Shown here: positions 1 through 9,429 of the stretch, piece by piece | Layout: each line of letters opens with the position of its first letter | Numbering within the stretch: position 1 is the first letter of the stretch | NCBI GenBank assembly: GCA_910587515.1 | Contig: CAJULW010000038.1 | Location: 24,761-88,760 of the forward strand | Reading direction: 5' to 3' | Length of the DNA: 64,000 nt | From: an uncultured Duncaniella sp. | Lineage (GTDB): Bacteria > Bacteroidota > Bacteroidia > Bacteroidales > Muribaculaceae | Program-made: the position numbers and the translations under genes | The notes under the pieces: generated by a model | What the model was told of the DNA's origin: nothing | Seen by the model: the letters and a program-made list of their open reading frames with translations, nothing else | The model's database searches: none

Positions 1-3000
1 CATCGGCCATAAGTCTGCCCCCAATGGAATTTGACACATTTACATCAAGATCGAATGTCCCGACACGGTCACGTCCGTAGAATAAATCACTTAGACCAAC
101 ACTTCCTTTTCCTGTTAGCACATTATCTTCATACCTGAATCTTATGTCAGCATTAAGATCGCCTTTGATCGGAGGAGCGAACGGATTGATCGAAAGCCAA
201 TCTTGTAGATGCACCTGTGATACCTGTAAAATGAGATCTTCCTGGCTGTTTTCGGACTGATGCGCATGTTCCATTAATGAATCGGTTGTCTCTGCCGGAT
301 GCTCAGTAAACAACTTTATGAAGCTATTGTCACCTTTTAACGCAAGGTTCGCATCAAGATGCCTGTTTGTAAGATTTAAACTTATGAAATTGTCTTTGTT
401 TATGGTCCATGGCTTATATGCGATAGTCGGTTTAAGCGGGACTAACTTTATTGTGACCACACTGTCTTTCAATATAGCTGAAAGTCCGAAATTAAACCCT
501 TTTTCGCCCTTGATATTATGCTGATTCATGAATACGGAAAGACGGTTTATGCCGGCAAAACCGTTCATTGCAACATGAGCAAAATCATCAAAAGTGCCAG
601 GACGATTATTTATTTCCGCACGATACACAAGATATTGGCTATGCTGCATAGCATTAAATGAGACAGAATCCAGACGTGTGGAACCTGAAACAAAACCATC
701 CACGAATGTGTTCATTGAAATTACCGAATCGTTGTGCAATCCTGCCACGAGACGTGAGAACTCAATATTGGAGTTTTCTTTCAAAAATGAAGAAGCGACA
801 TTGTTTTTCCCCATATCAAGCACCATATTTAATCTCGGAAAGACTTGGTGCAGTTTTTCGACATCTATCCTCATGCTGTCAACCTGCTTGTTTACCTCGG
901 ACATTCCGTTGCCTAAAGCGTCGATAAATGACAATAATGGAGTACGGGAAATGAGCTCAAACTTTAAGTCTCCATTTTGAACTTTCGCATCCAGTAGAGA
1001 ATCGCAAGACGATAGATCGATATCAATGGGCATAGATGAAACGATATCGGCTCCTGGAAGATTCCAGGTCAGATGTGAGATATTCGCATCAGCATCTATT
1101 TCTAAGCTCGATATGTTGTAATATCCGTCTGTTCTGACATTCAGATTTCCACGGTTCAGAGAATCTGACAGACCGAGAGCGAGAAGATCAAGATTACGAA
1201 TATCGGAAACGATGTCCCAGCGTACAGTATCTCCATCAAGACGAGCCTTAAAATCCGCAGAGGCATTCATATTTATGTTCGAACTTCTAAGGGTTCCAGC
1301 AGCGTCTCCGTTATGAAGAGAAGCCTCAAGAGCTATATCATTATACGTCTCATTATTATATTCGACTTCGTTTAATTTGAAGTCTACATCGATAAAAGAG
1401 GTCTTTTTCATGGGGTTATATCCTTTACCGTCAATCGTCGCCAATGCCGTTACCCTTCCTATGCCGAGTTCAGGCATAAATGCGTCGACCGGAAATTCGT
1501 CAAGGCGCAACGAAGCATCATACGATTCGGCTCTACCATTCCAACGCCCGATACCAGCAAGTTCTCCGTTACGTGTAGTCACATTGAAATCTCCAGATAC
1601 CCTTTCCGGATAGTAATCCACCGTACCTTTAATTGCAAGAGCAGGTAACATTTTAACAGGCAAGAAAGAGAACTGCTTCTCAGTCATATTGGCAAGATGT
1701 CCATCCATCGAAAGCTCTCCACCCAATCTTGAAGGATCGAACGGGTTTGCCACTTCTCCTTGCAATGACAGCTGTATAATGTCCGGCATTCTGAGATTAA
1801 TGGAATAGACATTCAAAACTCCTGTATTACCCTCAATATCAGCGGACAATGATAATGGTTTCAAAGGTTTTAATAGATGCTGCATTTCTGGCATGACCAT
1901 TGCGATTTCTTTAGGGTCGATACGTCCCGTAGCCTTTAACATCAATGGTAATGATTTGTCTTTAAGAAGATCGCCCATACCCATTTCACCATCTAATTTT
2001 AGCGATGAACGCAGTGTTTCTAAAACGAAACTCCGGGCTGTCATCTTCACACTATCCATTGAAAAGACGCCATCACCGTAAAGACTTATCCCACACCGTT
2101 CCGTTGCTTGAAGACGCTTTAGCGGAACACGGATGTCGGAGCCCTTGTTGTAGAAAGAATCTATCTCTATCGCAATGTCATTCAATCGAATATACGCAGG
2201 GTCAAATCCTATTGAAGGTTTCACTCCATTTTGTGCATATAGAGCGTCTTTAGCTGTAAGGCGCAATGTTTCAGCTTTTATGGTCCATGATTCTGTTTTA
2301 TCTGTATTCTCCGAAATATCTGTGTTTTTATTTTCGCTTGTTGTTTCTGTTATAGGATATATGTATGATGCCGAAACACTATCAACATTCAAACTTCGTC
2401 CTAAAATCAATTTCCTTCCCATATCAACAGTGGCTTCCGTGAGTTCCATGGCATCTACACGGCATCCCAAAGAATCGATTAGTGATTCCATAGACATTTC
2501 ATAATGCAAATCACTCACTTTGATAGATCCGGCATAAATGTTCCACGGAGTGGATTTTGTCGTATCCAAAGGAGCGGAGGTGCTGTCTTCAAGAATCCTG
2601 AGCTTTACTTTTATTCCATTGATATGAGCGTTTGATAAATTTATATCCGCATTGTGCATATCAATGTCTGTCCCATCAATGTTCGCACTTGATATGTTTG
2701 CTCGGAGCCACATTGTCGAATCAGAGTTGCCAAACTGATAAAAAGACGAATCAAGTCTCAGGCTTCCGACATCTACTTTCCCTCTTAATAAGGGCATAAA
2801 TTTTATATTAACCAACGCGTGTTTTGATGTAAGCATCGTGTCACCATTCTCCTGAATCACAACAGCGTCGTCAATATTTAATTTTAACGGAAATCCAAGC
2901 CTTAATTTGCCGATATCAATTTTCATGCCTGTTGATTCCGAAAAATATTCCGTTGCGGTTTTTAAAGCAAAATCCTGTACGAAAGGCATATAAACAAGCA

Positions 3001-3085
3001 CCGGTATTACTATGGCTATTATAACGATGCTGAATATGATCCATAGAAAAACTTTCAGGAGCTTTTTCGCTATATTATGGCTCAA
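1..3085 (-). CDS. TamB/AsmA-like translocation-assembly protein, C-terminus cut by window edge
   Basis: About 1028 residues are visible and the frame is still open at base 1, so the C-terminal part lies outside. The protein opens with a single membrane anchor (roughly residues 12-32, rich in I, V and L). A very long stretch of repeating amphipathic beta segments follows, with recurring patterns such as 'ADINLSNAHINGIKV' and 'GDLNADIRF'. This is the build of AsmA/TamB-type inner-membrane proteins that span the periplasm and help move lipids or outer-membrane proteins. The frame has no upstream ATG before an in-frame stop. The best start is TTG at 3085, just before the anchor. A sequence matching the Bacteroidota -7 box lies upstream at 3189-3196 on the same strand. 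The plus-strand open frames across this gene are shadows. Family assignment is firm; substrate is unknown. Confidence 0.85.
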   Translation of the reverse strand, partial: MSHNIAKKLLKVFLWIIFSIVIIAIVIPVLVYMPFVQDFALKTATEYFSESTGMKIDIGKLRLGFPLKLNIDDAVVIQENGDTMLTSKHALVNIKFMPLLRGKVDVGSLRLDSSFYQFGNSDSTMWLRANISSANIDGTDIDMHNADINLSNAHINGIKVKLRILEDSTSAPLDTTKSTPWNIYAGSIKVSDLHYEMSMESLIDSLGCRVDAMELTEATVDMGRKLILGRSLNVDSVSASYIYPITETTSENKNTDISENTDKTESWTIKAETLRLTAKDALYAQNGVKPSIGFDPAYIRLNDIAIEIDSFYNKGSDIRVPLKRLQATERCGISLYGDGVFSMDSVKMTARSFVLETLRSSLKLDGEMGMGDLLKDKSLPLMLKATGRIDPKEIAMVMPEMQHLLKPLKPLSLSADIEGNTGVLNVYSINLRMPDIIQLSLQGEVANPFDPSRLGGELSMDGHLANMTEKQFSFLPVKMLPALAIKGTVDYYPERVSGDFNVTTRNGELAGIGRWNGRAESYDASLRLDEFPVDAFMPELGIGRVTALATIDGKGYNPMKKTSFIDVDFKLNEVEYNNETYNDIALEASLHNGDAAGTLRSSNINMNASADFKARLDGDTVRWDIVSDIRNLDLLALGLSDSLNRGNLNVRTDGYYNISSLEIDADANISHLTWNLPGADIVSSMPIDIDLSSCDSLLDAKVQNGDLKFELISRTPLLSFIDALGNGMSEVNKQVDSMRIDVEKLHQVFPRLNMVLDMGKNNVASSFLKENSNIEFSRLVAGLHNDSVISMNTFVDGFVSGSTRLDSVSFNAMQHSQYLVYRAEINNRPGTFDDFAHVAMNGFAGINRLSVFMNQHNIKGEKGFNFGLSAILKDSVVTIKLVPLKPTIAYKPWTINKDNFISLNLTNRHLDANLALKGDNSFIKLFTEHPAETTDSLMEHAHQSENSQEDLILQVSQVHLQDWLSINPFAPPIKGDLNADIRFRYEDNVLTGKGSVGLSDLFYGRDRVGTFDLDVNVSNSIGGRLMAD

Positions 3086-3303
3086 AACGCATTATTTTTA
3101 ATTGTTTGACAAACGTGAGAATATCAACTATGGTATGAGACAGCCTGACGTTTGGTCTCGAAAACCATAAGCTATGTACAATAAACCACAAAAGTACTAC
3201 AAATGTTTTAAAATATCTTTAAAAAGTTAAATACAAGAGTCGGTAATCCTGATTATGGCTACCGGTCATTCAATCCTTTACAGTAAATAAAACCTGAATA
3301 TGA

Positions 3304-3334
3304 TTGTTACATAAGTGAAATTTCGCTATTTTTG
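3304..3334 (+). promoter_or_regulatory. Promoter of cdsA
   Basis: A TTG at 3304-3306 and TATTTTTG at 3327-3334 match the Bacteroidota -33 and TAnnTTTG -7 elements with 20 nt between them. The -7 box overlaps the TTG that would start the longest cdsA open frame, which argues for the downstream ATG as the real start. Confidence 0.7.
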
Positions 3335-3355
3335 CAAAAATTTATCCAAATTATA

Positions 3356-4213
3356 ATGAAAAATCTGATAGCAAGAACCATAACAGGAATTATATACGTT
3401 GCTCTGATTTGTTTTACAGTATTAACAGGTGGATGGTATTTCATCATTTTCTTCTCATTGATAGCTATACTCGCTCTTTGGGAATTTTATCATTTATGTA
3501 ATTCATCCGTCAAAGGCGAAAATATAACCACGCTTGTGGTAGATATAGCGGGAGGTATGATTTTATGTACCGGCTTATGTTGCGTAAATCTTTCATTGCT
3601 TTCTCCGTTTACAACCGCTGTGCTCGGAGGGACATTCTTTACCGTATATCTCCTTTATCTGACCGTTCGTTTGGTCATGCAGATATACAGCCATGAATCA
3701 TCACCTCACTCAAAACTTGCATATTCCTATATGGGCCAAATGTATATCGCTCTTCCATTGGGCCTTATGTCGATGTATTATACCCTTCCCGATGGTAAAT
3801 ATTTATTATTGGCCATGTTTATAATGATTTGGTTAAATGATACAGGGGCTTTTTGTGTAGGATCGTTATTAGGCAAACATAAATTGTTCCCTCGTATTTC
3901 TCCCAAAAAATCATGGGAGGGTTTTATCGGAGGAATGGCATTCGCTGTTTCGTCGGCCTTTATTTTTAAATTTTGTTTCCCGAATCATTTTGAAAATATA
4001 TCTATAGCCGGTCTCTGTGGCCTCGGGCTAGTAGTCGGTGCGTTCTCGACATGGGGAGATCTTGTAGAGTCGATGATTAAACGGGCTATAGGGGTAAAAG
4101 ATTCAGGAAATATACTACCTGGACATGGGGGCATACTCGACCGTATAGACTCGCTTTTATTGGTCGTGCCTGCAACTTTATTATATCTGACCGCGCTCGT
4201 GCTTTACGCATGA
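3356..4213 (+). CDS. cdsA: Phosphatidate cytidylyltransferase (CDP-diglyceride synthase)
   Basis: This 285-residue polytopic membrane protein condenses CTP with phosphatidic acid to make CDP-diacylglycerol, the branch-point of phospholipid synthesis. It has about seven to eight hydrophobic segments. The family signature is at about residues 239-266 (S-MIKRAIGVKDSGN followed by LPGHGGILDRIDS), including the KD and the PGHGG-DR-D residues that bind metal and nucleotide. I chose the ATG at 3356 because the longer frame begins at a TTG inside the promoter -7 box. The leader would then be about 15 nt. The amylase-like gene follows after 60 bases and may be co-transcribed. Confidence 0.96.
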   Translation: MKNLIARTITGIIYVALICFTVLTGGWYFIIFFSLIAILALWEFYHLCNSSVKGENITTLVVDIAGGMILCTGLCCVNLSLLSPFTTAVLGGTFFTVYLLYLTVRLVMQIYSHESSPHSKLAYSYMGQMYIALPLGLMSMYYTLPDGKYLLLAMFIMIWLNDTGAFCVGSLLGKHKLFPRISPKKSWEGFIGGMAFAVSSAFIFKFCFPNHFENISIAGLCGLGLVVGAFSTWGDLVESMIKRAIGVKDSGNILPGHGGILDRIDSLLLVVPATLLYLTALVLYA

Positions 4214-4273
4214 TACTTTGCGCTGTAAATTTATCATACTTACCACATACTTACATTTTCCAATATTTTTAAA

Positions 4274-5707
4274 ATGAAAAAACACTTTTGTTATGCCATT
4301 GTAGGCATCGTAGGGCTCACAGCATGTAGTTCCGATAATATTACTGGAAAAGCGGATACCAATGACGATGTTATACTCCACGCCTGGTCATGGTCATTTG
4401 ATACGATAGCCGCGAATATGAAAGACATAGCCTCAGCCGGCTATTCATTCATACAAACCTCTCCGGCTAATACATGCTTTGTCGGAGAAGACGGAGGTAT
4501 GGCCCTTTATTCAAATGAAGGTGATTCAATCAAAGGCAAATGGTACTATTATTATCAGCCTACAGATTGGAAAATAGGCAACTATCTACTTGGAAATAGG
4601 GAGCAGTTTAAGTCAATGATGGACAGCGCGGCAAAATATAACGTAAAAATAATAGTTGACGTGCTGCCTAACCACACTGCTGTTGACCATACAGCTGTAC
4701 TCCCTACTCTTGATGCAGCGGTAGGTGGTCATGACAAACTGTTTCATGCAAATGGTTTCAATCTTATCCAGGATTATAACGACCGTTATCAGTGCACTAC
4801 AGGGATGATGGGTGGGCTACCTGATGTCAATACGGAAAACCCCGATTTCCAACATTATTATATGACATATATAAATGACCTGCTTAGCTTGGGAGTTAAA
4901 GGGTTTCGCTATGACACAGCGAAGCATATCGGTCTACCCACAGATCCCCTCGACTCCCTGTCTACACGCAATAATTTTTGGGACATAGCAACAGGTCGTG
5001 AAGAAGTCAACGGCATAAGACTTGCTGTCCCTGCAGACTCTCTATTCATATATGGAGAGGTGCTTCAAGACAAAAACGTTAAAGAAGAAGAATATGCCGA
5101 ATATATGGATCTGACAGCAAGCGCATATGGACATGCGTTACGGACAGTTTTATCAAATTCAGACTTCAATGCAGATTCACTTCTTGAATGGCATCATCCT
5201 GTTGACGGGAGGCATTTGGTGACATGGGTAGAATCTCATGACACCTATGCCAACGAGCACGAATCGGCCGGTCTCAGCGATGAGCAGATCAGAATGGGAT
5301 GGGTGTTTCTTGCAGCCCGCCAAAACGGGACCCCATTATTTTTTAGCCGTCCCGCCGGAAGTACCCGTGAAAACTATTGGGGCAACAATCGTGTTGGAGC
5401 GCGAGGAAACGATGAGTTCAAACATCCCGAAGTGATAGCCGTTAATAAATTCCGCCGGGCAATGACAGGTGAGCCGGAAAAGATATACGCTTCTCATGAC
5501 GGATCAGTAATCGAAGTTGCCCGAGGAAACGTGGGAGCCGTACTGATAAATATCTCGAATGCACCACGTAAAATAGAAACATTAAAAACCACACTGCCCG
5601 ACGGCAAATACAATGACGAGGTTCATGGCATGAATTTTGAAGTGGAAAACGGTGTCATCAAAGGGTCGCTCGCTCCGCTTAAATCATACATAATATTGAA
5701 GAAATGA
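4274..5707 (+). CDS. Lipoprotein alpha-amylase family glycoside hydrolase (GH13)
   Basis: This 477-residue secreted enzyme should hydrolyse alpha-1,4-glucans. It begins with a lipoprotein signal ending in the lipobox LTAC (Cys18), so it is probably attached to the outer membrane. GH13 conserved regions are all visible: DVLPNH at 129-134, GFRYD with the nucleophile Asp214, GEV with the acid/base Glu262, and ESHD with Asp323. The catalytic barrel is followed by a short beta domain ending in SYIILKK. No SusC/SusD pair or other saccharide gene is near, so it is an orphan rather than part of a polysaccharide utilisation locus. Fine specificity cannot be read from the sequence. Confidence 0.92.
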   Translation: MKKHFCYAIVGIVGLTACSSDNITGKADTNDDVILHAWSWSFDTIAANMKDIASAGYSFIQTSPANTCFVGEDGGMALYSNEGDSIKGKWYYYYQPTDWKIGNYLLGNREQFKSMMDSAAKYNVKIIVDVLPNHTAVDHTAVLPTLDAAVGGHDKLFHANGFNLIQDYNDRYQCTTGMMGGLPDVNTENPDFQHYYMTYINDLLSLGVKGFRYDTAKHIGLPTDPLDSLSTRNNFWDIATGREEVNGIRLAVPADSLFIYGEVLQDKNVKEEEYAEYMDLTASAYGHALRTVLSNSDFNADSLLEWHHPVDGRHLVTWVESHDTYANEHESAGLSDEQIRMGWVFLAARQNGTPLFFSRPAGSTRENYWGNNRVGARGNDEFKHPEVIAVNKFRRAMTGEPEKIYASHDGSVIEVARGNVGAVLINISNAPRKIETLKTTLPDGKYNDEVHGMNFEVENGVIKGSLAPLKSYIILKK

Positions 5708-5735
5708 TTTTTTCATAATCAATAATTATTCTTTG

Positions 5736-5780
5736 TCATAAGGCATTTACAATTAAACGGTAATGCCTTATGAACTTTTA
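5736..5780 (+). terminator. Terminator after the amylase gene
   Basis: A 12-bp perfect stem (5736-5747 with 5762-5773, TCATAAGGCATT and its complement) closes a 14-nt loop and is followed by ACTTTTATG. It sits 28 bases past the amylase stop codon. Confidence 0.7.
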
Positions 5781-5867
5781 TGTATATAAACTTGTTGTTA
5801 CGTTGTGGGTTCATTGAGCCATCACGATTATATATTCAGAACTTTGTGTAATAATTTATATAAAATA

Positions 5868-6083
5868 ATGAACATTGACACTATCGGCTTGAGCGCAGGA
5901 TGCGTATGGGCCGCCCTTAACGACGCGGATGCACTTGGAACAAAACAGTTAAAAAAGATTACTAAAATCAAAACAGAAAAGGAGCTTTTTGCTGCTCTTG
6001 GCTGGCTTGCCCGTGAAGGTAAAATCTCGTTTCAAGAAAGCGAGGACAGTAAGGACATGATCGTTTCACTCATTCAAAGGTAA
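5868..6083 (+). CDS. Small winged-helix protein (DUF2582-like)
   Basis: The 71-residue product MNIDTIGLSAGCVWAALND... resembles the DUF2582 winged helix-turn-helix family: a helix with AGCVWAAL, a recognition-like segment LKKITKIKTEKELFAALGWLAREGKI, and a beta wing around FQES. Such proteins are small putative DNA-binding or protein-interaction modules of unknown target. The open frame extends upstream to 5805, but the ATG at 5868 matches the family start and a near-consensus -7 box (AACTTTG) lies just upstream. It stands alone, with a terminator on either side. Confidence 0.8.
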   Translation: MNIDTIGLSAGCVWAALNDADALGTKQLKKITKIKTEKELFAALGWLAREGKISFQESEDSKDMIVSLIQR

Positions 6084-6108
6084 ACAGCCAATTCTAATTT
6101 AAATGTAT

Positions 6109-6154
6109 ACGCTCGCCGATTTTGACATACCGACGGGCGTTTTTATTTGTTTTT
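6109..6154 (+). terminator. Intrinsic terminator
   Basis: ACGCTCG (from 6109) pairs with CGGGCGT (to 6140) with one G-T wobble. A T-rich run (TTTTTATTTGTTTTT) follows. It ends the winged-helix gene. Confidence 0.75.
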
Positions 6155-6287
6155 CAGTGAACATTTACTTACATTTGTCTCAAATAATTGGCTAAAGTAC
6201 CTAAAATACGATAAATGTATTTTTTCATTTATCGGATATATTTGTTTGTAATTAAATCCACCGAACCCCCATTAAATTTCTGTCACT

Positions 6288-7031
6288 ATGAATCCGCTCT
6301 TTTCAATTATCACTGTAACATACAATGCCGCAGATACGATTGCAACCACATTGAAAAGCGTGGGAGAGCAGACTTTTAAATTGTTTGAATATATTATAAT
6401 TGACGGTGCATCCAACGATGGTACTCTTGAAATCATACAGCAGACAGAAAATCCCACAATTATATTGATTTCGGAAGTTGACAAAGGTCTGTATGACGCA
6501 ATGAACAAAGGCCTTGGTTTGGCCAAAGGTGATTACGTCATATTTTTAAACGCTGGAGACGCGTTCCATTCATCAAAAACATTGGAGACGATCGCAGACA
6601 AAATTATGGACAATGATTATCCAGGTATAGTCTATGGCCAGACACAAATCGTAGATCAGTCCGGGAATAGGATCGGAGACCGTCATCTGACCGCACCGGC
6701 CATATTGACTCTTGATAGTTTTAAAAATGGTATGGTCGTTTGTCACCAGGCATTCATAGTTTTACGAAAGCTGGTAGATAATTATGATACCCGATACAAA
6801 TATTCAGCTGATTTCGAATGGTGTATAAGGTGTCTACAACGGTCACACAGGAATCTATATATTGATAAAATCATTATTGACTATCTATCCGGAGGAATAA
6901 CCACAGCGCACCATAAAACATCTTTATGGGAACGCTTCAAAATAATGTGTTATTACTACGGTGTTTTACCTACGATAGCACGACATTTTGGATTCTTTCT
7001 ACGAAATTTGCGTCGAAGACGGGTTGATTGA
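6288..7031 (+). CDS. Glycosyltransferase family 2
   Basis: This 247-residue soluble GT-A fold transferase has an N-terminal nucleotide-sugar domain: FSIITVTYNA at the start, IIIDGASNDGT at about residues 37-47, and SEVDKGLYDAMNKGLGLAKGDY, where the family DxD-type region falls around the NAGD motif. It resembles WcaE/WcaA-type transferases used in exopolysaccharide, capsule or LPS sugar assembly. It has no membrane anchor and no neighbouring polysaccharide genes, so its acceptor is unknown. It converges with ruvC, whose end is 37 bases away. Confidence 0.9.
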   Translation: MNPLFSIITVTYNAADTIATTLKSVGEQTFKLFEYIIIDGASNDGTLEIIQQTENPTIILISEVDKGLYDAMNKGLGLAKGDYVIFLNAGDAFHSSKTLETIADKIMDNDYPGIVYGQTQIVDQSGNRIGDRHLTAPAILTLDSFKNGMVVCHQAFIVLRKLVDNYDTRYKYSADFEWCIRCLQRSHRNLYIDKIIIDYLSGGITTAHHKTSLWERFKIMCYYYGVLPTIARHFGFFLRNLRRRRVD

Positions 7032-7067
7032 AATTTTTCAGGGTTATAGACCACTCGTTGCAATACT

Positions 7068-7640
7068 TCACTTGACCCTATCAGGATTTTTAACGATAAA
7101 ATCTTTCCACGATTTAGGCCCGGATGCTTTTACGGGACGTGTAGATTCATAAAAATGACATAACGCAGCAGCAAGAGCGTCGGTTGCGTCAAGTTCGATT
7201 TCAAGTTTGTCACTTGAAATAACGAGTATCCTTCGCAACATTTCTTTTACCTGTTCTTTACTCGCGGCTCCATTGCCTGTTATAGCCATTTTTATCTTAC
7301 GAGGTTCATATTCCGTTATAGGTATATCTCGTGACAATGCCGCAGCCATGGCTACACCCTGGGCTCGTCCCAACTTAAGCATGGACTGTACGTTTTTCCC
7401 GAAAAACGGAGCCTCGATTGCCATTTCATCGGGAAGAAATTGTTCGACAAGACCTATCACCCGCTCATGGATGCGGAGCAAACGTAGGTAATGGCTGTCA
7501 AACTTATTAAGCTTGACCACACCCATCGCTATCAACGAAGGTGTTTTTCCGGTTATACCGAGAATACCATATCCCATGACATTTGTCCCGGGATCAATCC
7601 CTATGATTATTTTGTCGTATACGATGTTTGGAATATTCAT
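7068..7640 (-). CDS. ruvC: Holliday junction resolvase RuvC
   Basis: The 190-residue endonuclease cuts Holliday junctions during recombination and repair, with RuvAB. The four acidic residues of the RNase H-like active site are visible: Asp16 in IGIDPGT, Glu76 in AIEAPF, and Asp151 and Asp154 in ELDATDALAAALCHF. Length is close to the family norm with a short N-terminal extension. Its ATG overlaps the stop of the upstream DUF4286 gene (ATGA, 7637-7640), so translation is coupled. The pairing of DUF4286 with ruvC is commonly seen in Bacteroidales. Confidence 0.97.
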   Translation of the reverse strand: MNIPNIVYDKIIIGIDPGTNVMGYGILGITGKTPSLIAMGVVKLNKFDSHYLRLLRIHERVIGLVEQFLPDEMAIEAPFFGKNVQSMLKLGRAQGVAMAAALSRDIPITEYEPRKIKMAITGNGAASKEQVKEMLRRILVISSDKLEIELDATDALAAALCHFYESTRPVKASGPKSWKDFIVKNPDRVK

Positions 7641-7945
7641 TCAATCGAAAGTTCATCCATATAAGTGGTGAAGAACAATATTTTATCACCATATTTTTTG
7701 CACAATTCATTGCGCATGTCCGCACCTTCCCCGTCGTGCCAATTAATAGCGTCTTCAATTGTCGCAGCTTTAAAACTTATGGCATAGCTGTTACACTCTT
7801 CCTGAACATTTATCATGAGCCGAAGGAAAGATGGAGATACAAGATCAGCCTTTTTACCGTTAGGCAGATATTTTGTCGTGACCCAATTGTGAAAACAGGC
7901 ATCAGCGCTAATATGTACGTGAAATGTTGTGTTTAAAACTATCAT
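7637..7945 (-). CDS. DUF4286 family protein
   Basis: This 102-residue protein opens with IVLNTTFHVHISADACFHNWV and has the compact alpha/beta look of the DUF4286 family, a ferredoxin-like fold of unknown function. It overlaps cstA upstream by 4 nt and ruvC downstream by 4 nt, so the three genes cstA, DUF4286 and ruvC are translationally chained. No catalytic residues can be named. Confidence 0.88.
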   Translation of the reverse strand: MIVLNTTFHVHISADACFHNWVTTKYLPNGKKADLVSPSFLRLMINVQEECNSYAISFKAATIEDAINWHDGEGADMRNELCKKYGDKILFFTTYMDELSIE

Positions 7946-9387
7946 GATTTGATTTGCTTATTTTCCTGGATAATAACTGAATTATCTATACGTCTGTATG
8001 CCAGTAATCCGAAAATAGCAGTCGCTATAATGGATAATAAATATGCGATTACGCGGTTTTCGATGCCCAAAAATTGTGGAGAGGTAAACACAAAACACGT
8101 CACGACAAACGTCATCGCTATTGCAGGAATCATTGCCACCCAATAGTTCTTGCCGCGTCGCGCAAGCCATACATAGATCGACCATAGCACTACCGCGGCA
8201 AGGGTCTGGTTGGCCCATGCGAAATAACGCCAGATAACATCGAAATTTACAAGCGTTATTCCATACCCTATAATAAACAGCGGAATGCAGATAACAAACC
8301 TTTTTATTATAGGTCGTTGGTCAATATTAAATATGTCAGCGACCATCAGGCGCGCCCCCCTGAACGCGGTATCTCCCGAGGTTATCGGGGCTGCCACGAC
8401 TCCAAGCAAAGCCAGCACCGCACCTACTTTACCCAAAGTCGAGTTGGCGATTACATCTACAGCCCATGCGGCATTTCCCCCATGTCGAGCCAATTGCTCT
8501 CCAAGAGCTGTAGGACCATGAAAAAAGGCCATTGCTATAGCCGCCCATATCAATGCGATTATACTTTCAGAAATCATTGCTCCATAGAACACAGACCGAC
8601 ATTTCGTTTCGTTTGTGATACATCTTGCCATTAACGGTGTCTGAGTGGCATGGAATCCGGAAATAGCTCCACACGCGATAGTTATAAACAAGGTAGGAAT
8701 TATGGGGAGTTTTCCCGGGTCAAGCTGATAATTGTGAATAGTCGTTATTTCCGGAATATTGTAATCACCAATAAAAAGTGCACCGAGAAGACCAACTGCC
8801 ATAGCGACAAGCGCAATACCAAACACAGGATATATCTTTCCTATTACCTTGTCGACAGGAAGCATCGTTGCCAATATGTAGTATGCAAGTATTATCCAAA
8901 CCCATATATTCTTTGCGACATCAGGAATCATACTCGCCAAAAGCTCCGCAGGACTTAGTATAAAGACTGCACCGACAAGCACCATAAGCGCGACAGAAAA
9001 TACTCTTACAACCGCACGTGTAGACAGTCCAAGGTATACTCCTATGATTTCGGGAAGGCTTCGCCCATCATGACGCATTATCATTACTCCTGACAAAAAA
9101 TCATGCATCGCACCGAAAAAGATACCACCGAAAGTAATCCACAAAAACGCTACCGGGCCAAAACACGCACCGAGAATAGCACCAAAGATAGGACCAGTAC
9201 CTGCAATATTCAGAAGCTGGATCAGAAACACCCTCCATCGCGGTAACTTTATATAGTCGACTCCATCCTCCATTTTATCCACAGGTGTGGGCCGTTTTGA
9301 GTCTATATCCGCAAGACGTTCAAGATAACGTCCATAGGTGAAATAAGCAGTAATTAAGAGCGAAAGACAGATAAAAAATGATATCAC
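7942..9387 (-). CDS. cstA: Carbon starvation protein CstA (peptide or pyruvate transporter)
   Basis: This 481-residue membrane protein has about twelve to thirteen hydrophobic segments. It carries family landmarks near the N-terminus: GPIFGAILGACFGPVAFLWI and GAMHDFLSGVMIMRHDGRSLPEI, and later CGAISGFHATQTPLMARCI. CstA proteins import peptides or pyruvate when carbon is scarce. This one is much shorter than the E. coli protein of about 700 residues and belongs to the shorter form. It lies 42 bases downstream of the NlpC/P60 gene, with a 20-bp A/T palindrome in the gap. Co-location with a murein peptidase would fit uptake of cell-wall peptides, but that is inference. Confidence 0.93.
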   Translation of the reverse strand: MISFFICLSLLITAYFTYGRYLERLADIDSKRPTPVDKMEDGVDYIKLPRWRVFLIQLLNIAGTGPIFGAILGACFGPVAFLWITFGGIFFGAMHDFLSGVMIMRHDGRSLPEIIGVYLGLSTRAVVRVFSVALMVLVGAVFILSPAELLASMIPDVAKNIWVWIILAYYILATMLPVDKVIGKIYPVFGIALVAMAVGLLGALFIGDYNIPEITTIHNYQLDPGKLPIIPTLFITIACGAISGFHATQTPLMARCITNETKCRSVFYGAMISESIIALIWAAIAMAFFHGPTALGEQLARHGGNAAWAVDVIANSTLGKVGAVLALLGVVAAPITSGDTAFRGARLMVADIFNIDQRPIIKRFVICIPLFIIGYGITLVNFDVIWRYFAWANQTLAAVVLWSIYVWLARRGKNYWVAMIPAIAMTFVVTCFVFTSPQFLGIENRVIAYLLSIIATAIFGLLAYRRIDNSVIIQENKQIKS

Positions 9388-9393
9388 GATGTT

Positions 9394-9413
9394 ATATTAT
9401 AAATTTATAATAT
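9394..9413. repeat. Perfect 20-bp A/T palindrome upstream of cstA
   Basis: ATATTATAAATTTATAATAT reads the same on both strands and ends seven bases before the cstA start codon. It could be an operator or a weak RNA hairpin, or simply A/T-rich chance. Confidence 0.4.
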
Positions 9414-9429
9414 GATTTAAATTAAAGCA

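Noticed and set aside
594..980. Plus-strand open frames (several, up to 128 residues) across 318-2504
   Set aside because: They are antisense to the continuous TamB-like frame, which has a sensible anchor and beta pattern; the plus-strand products show no domain or start signal.
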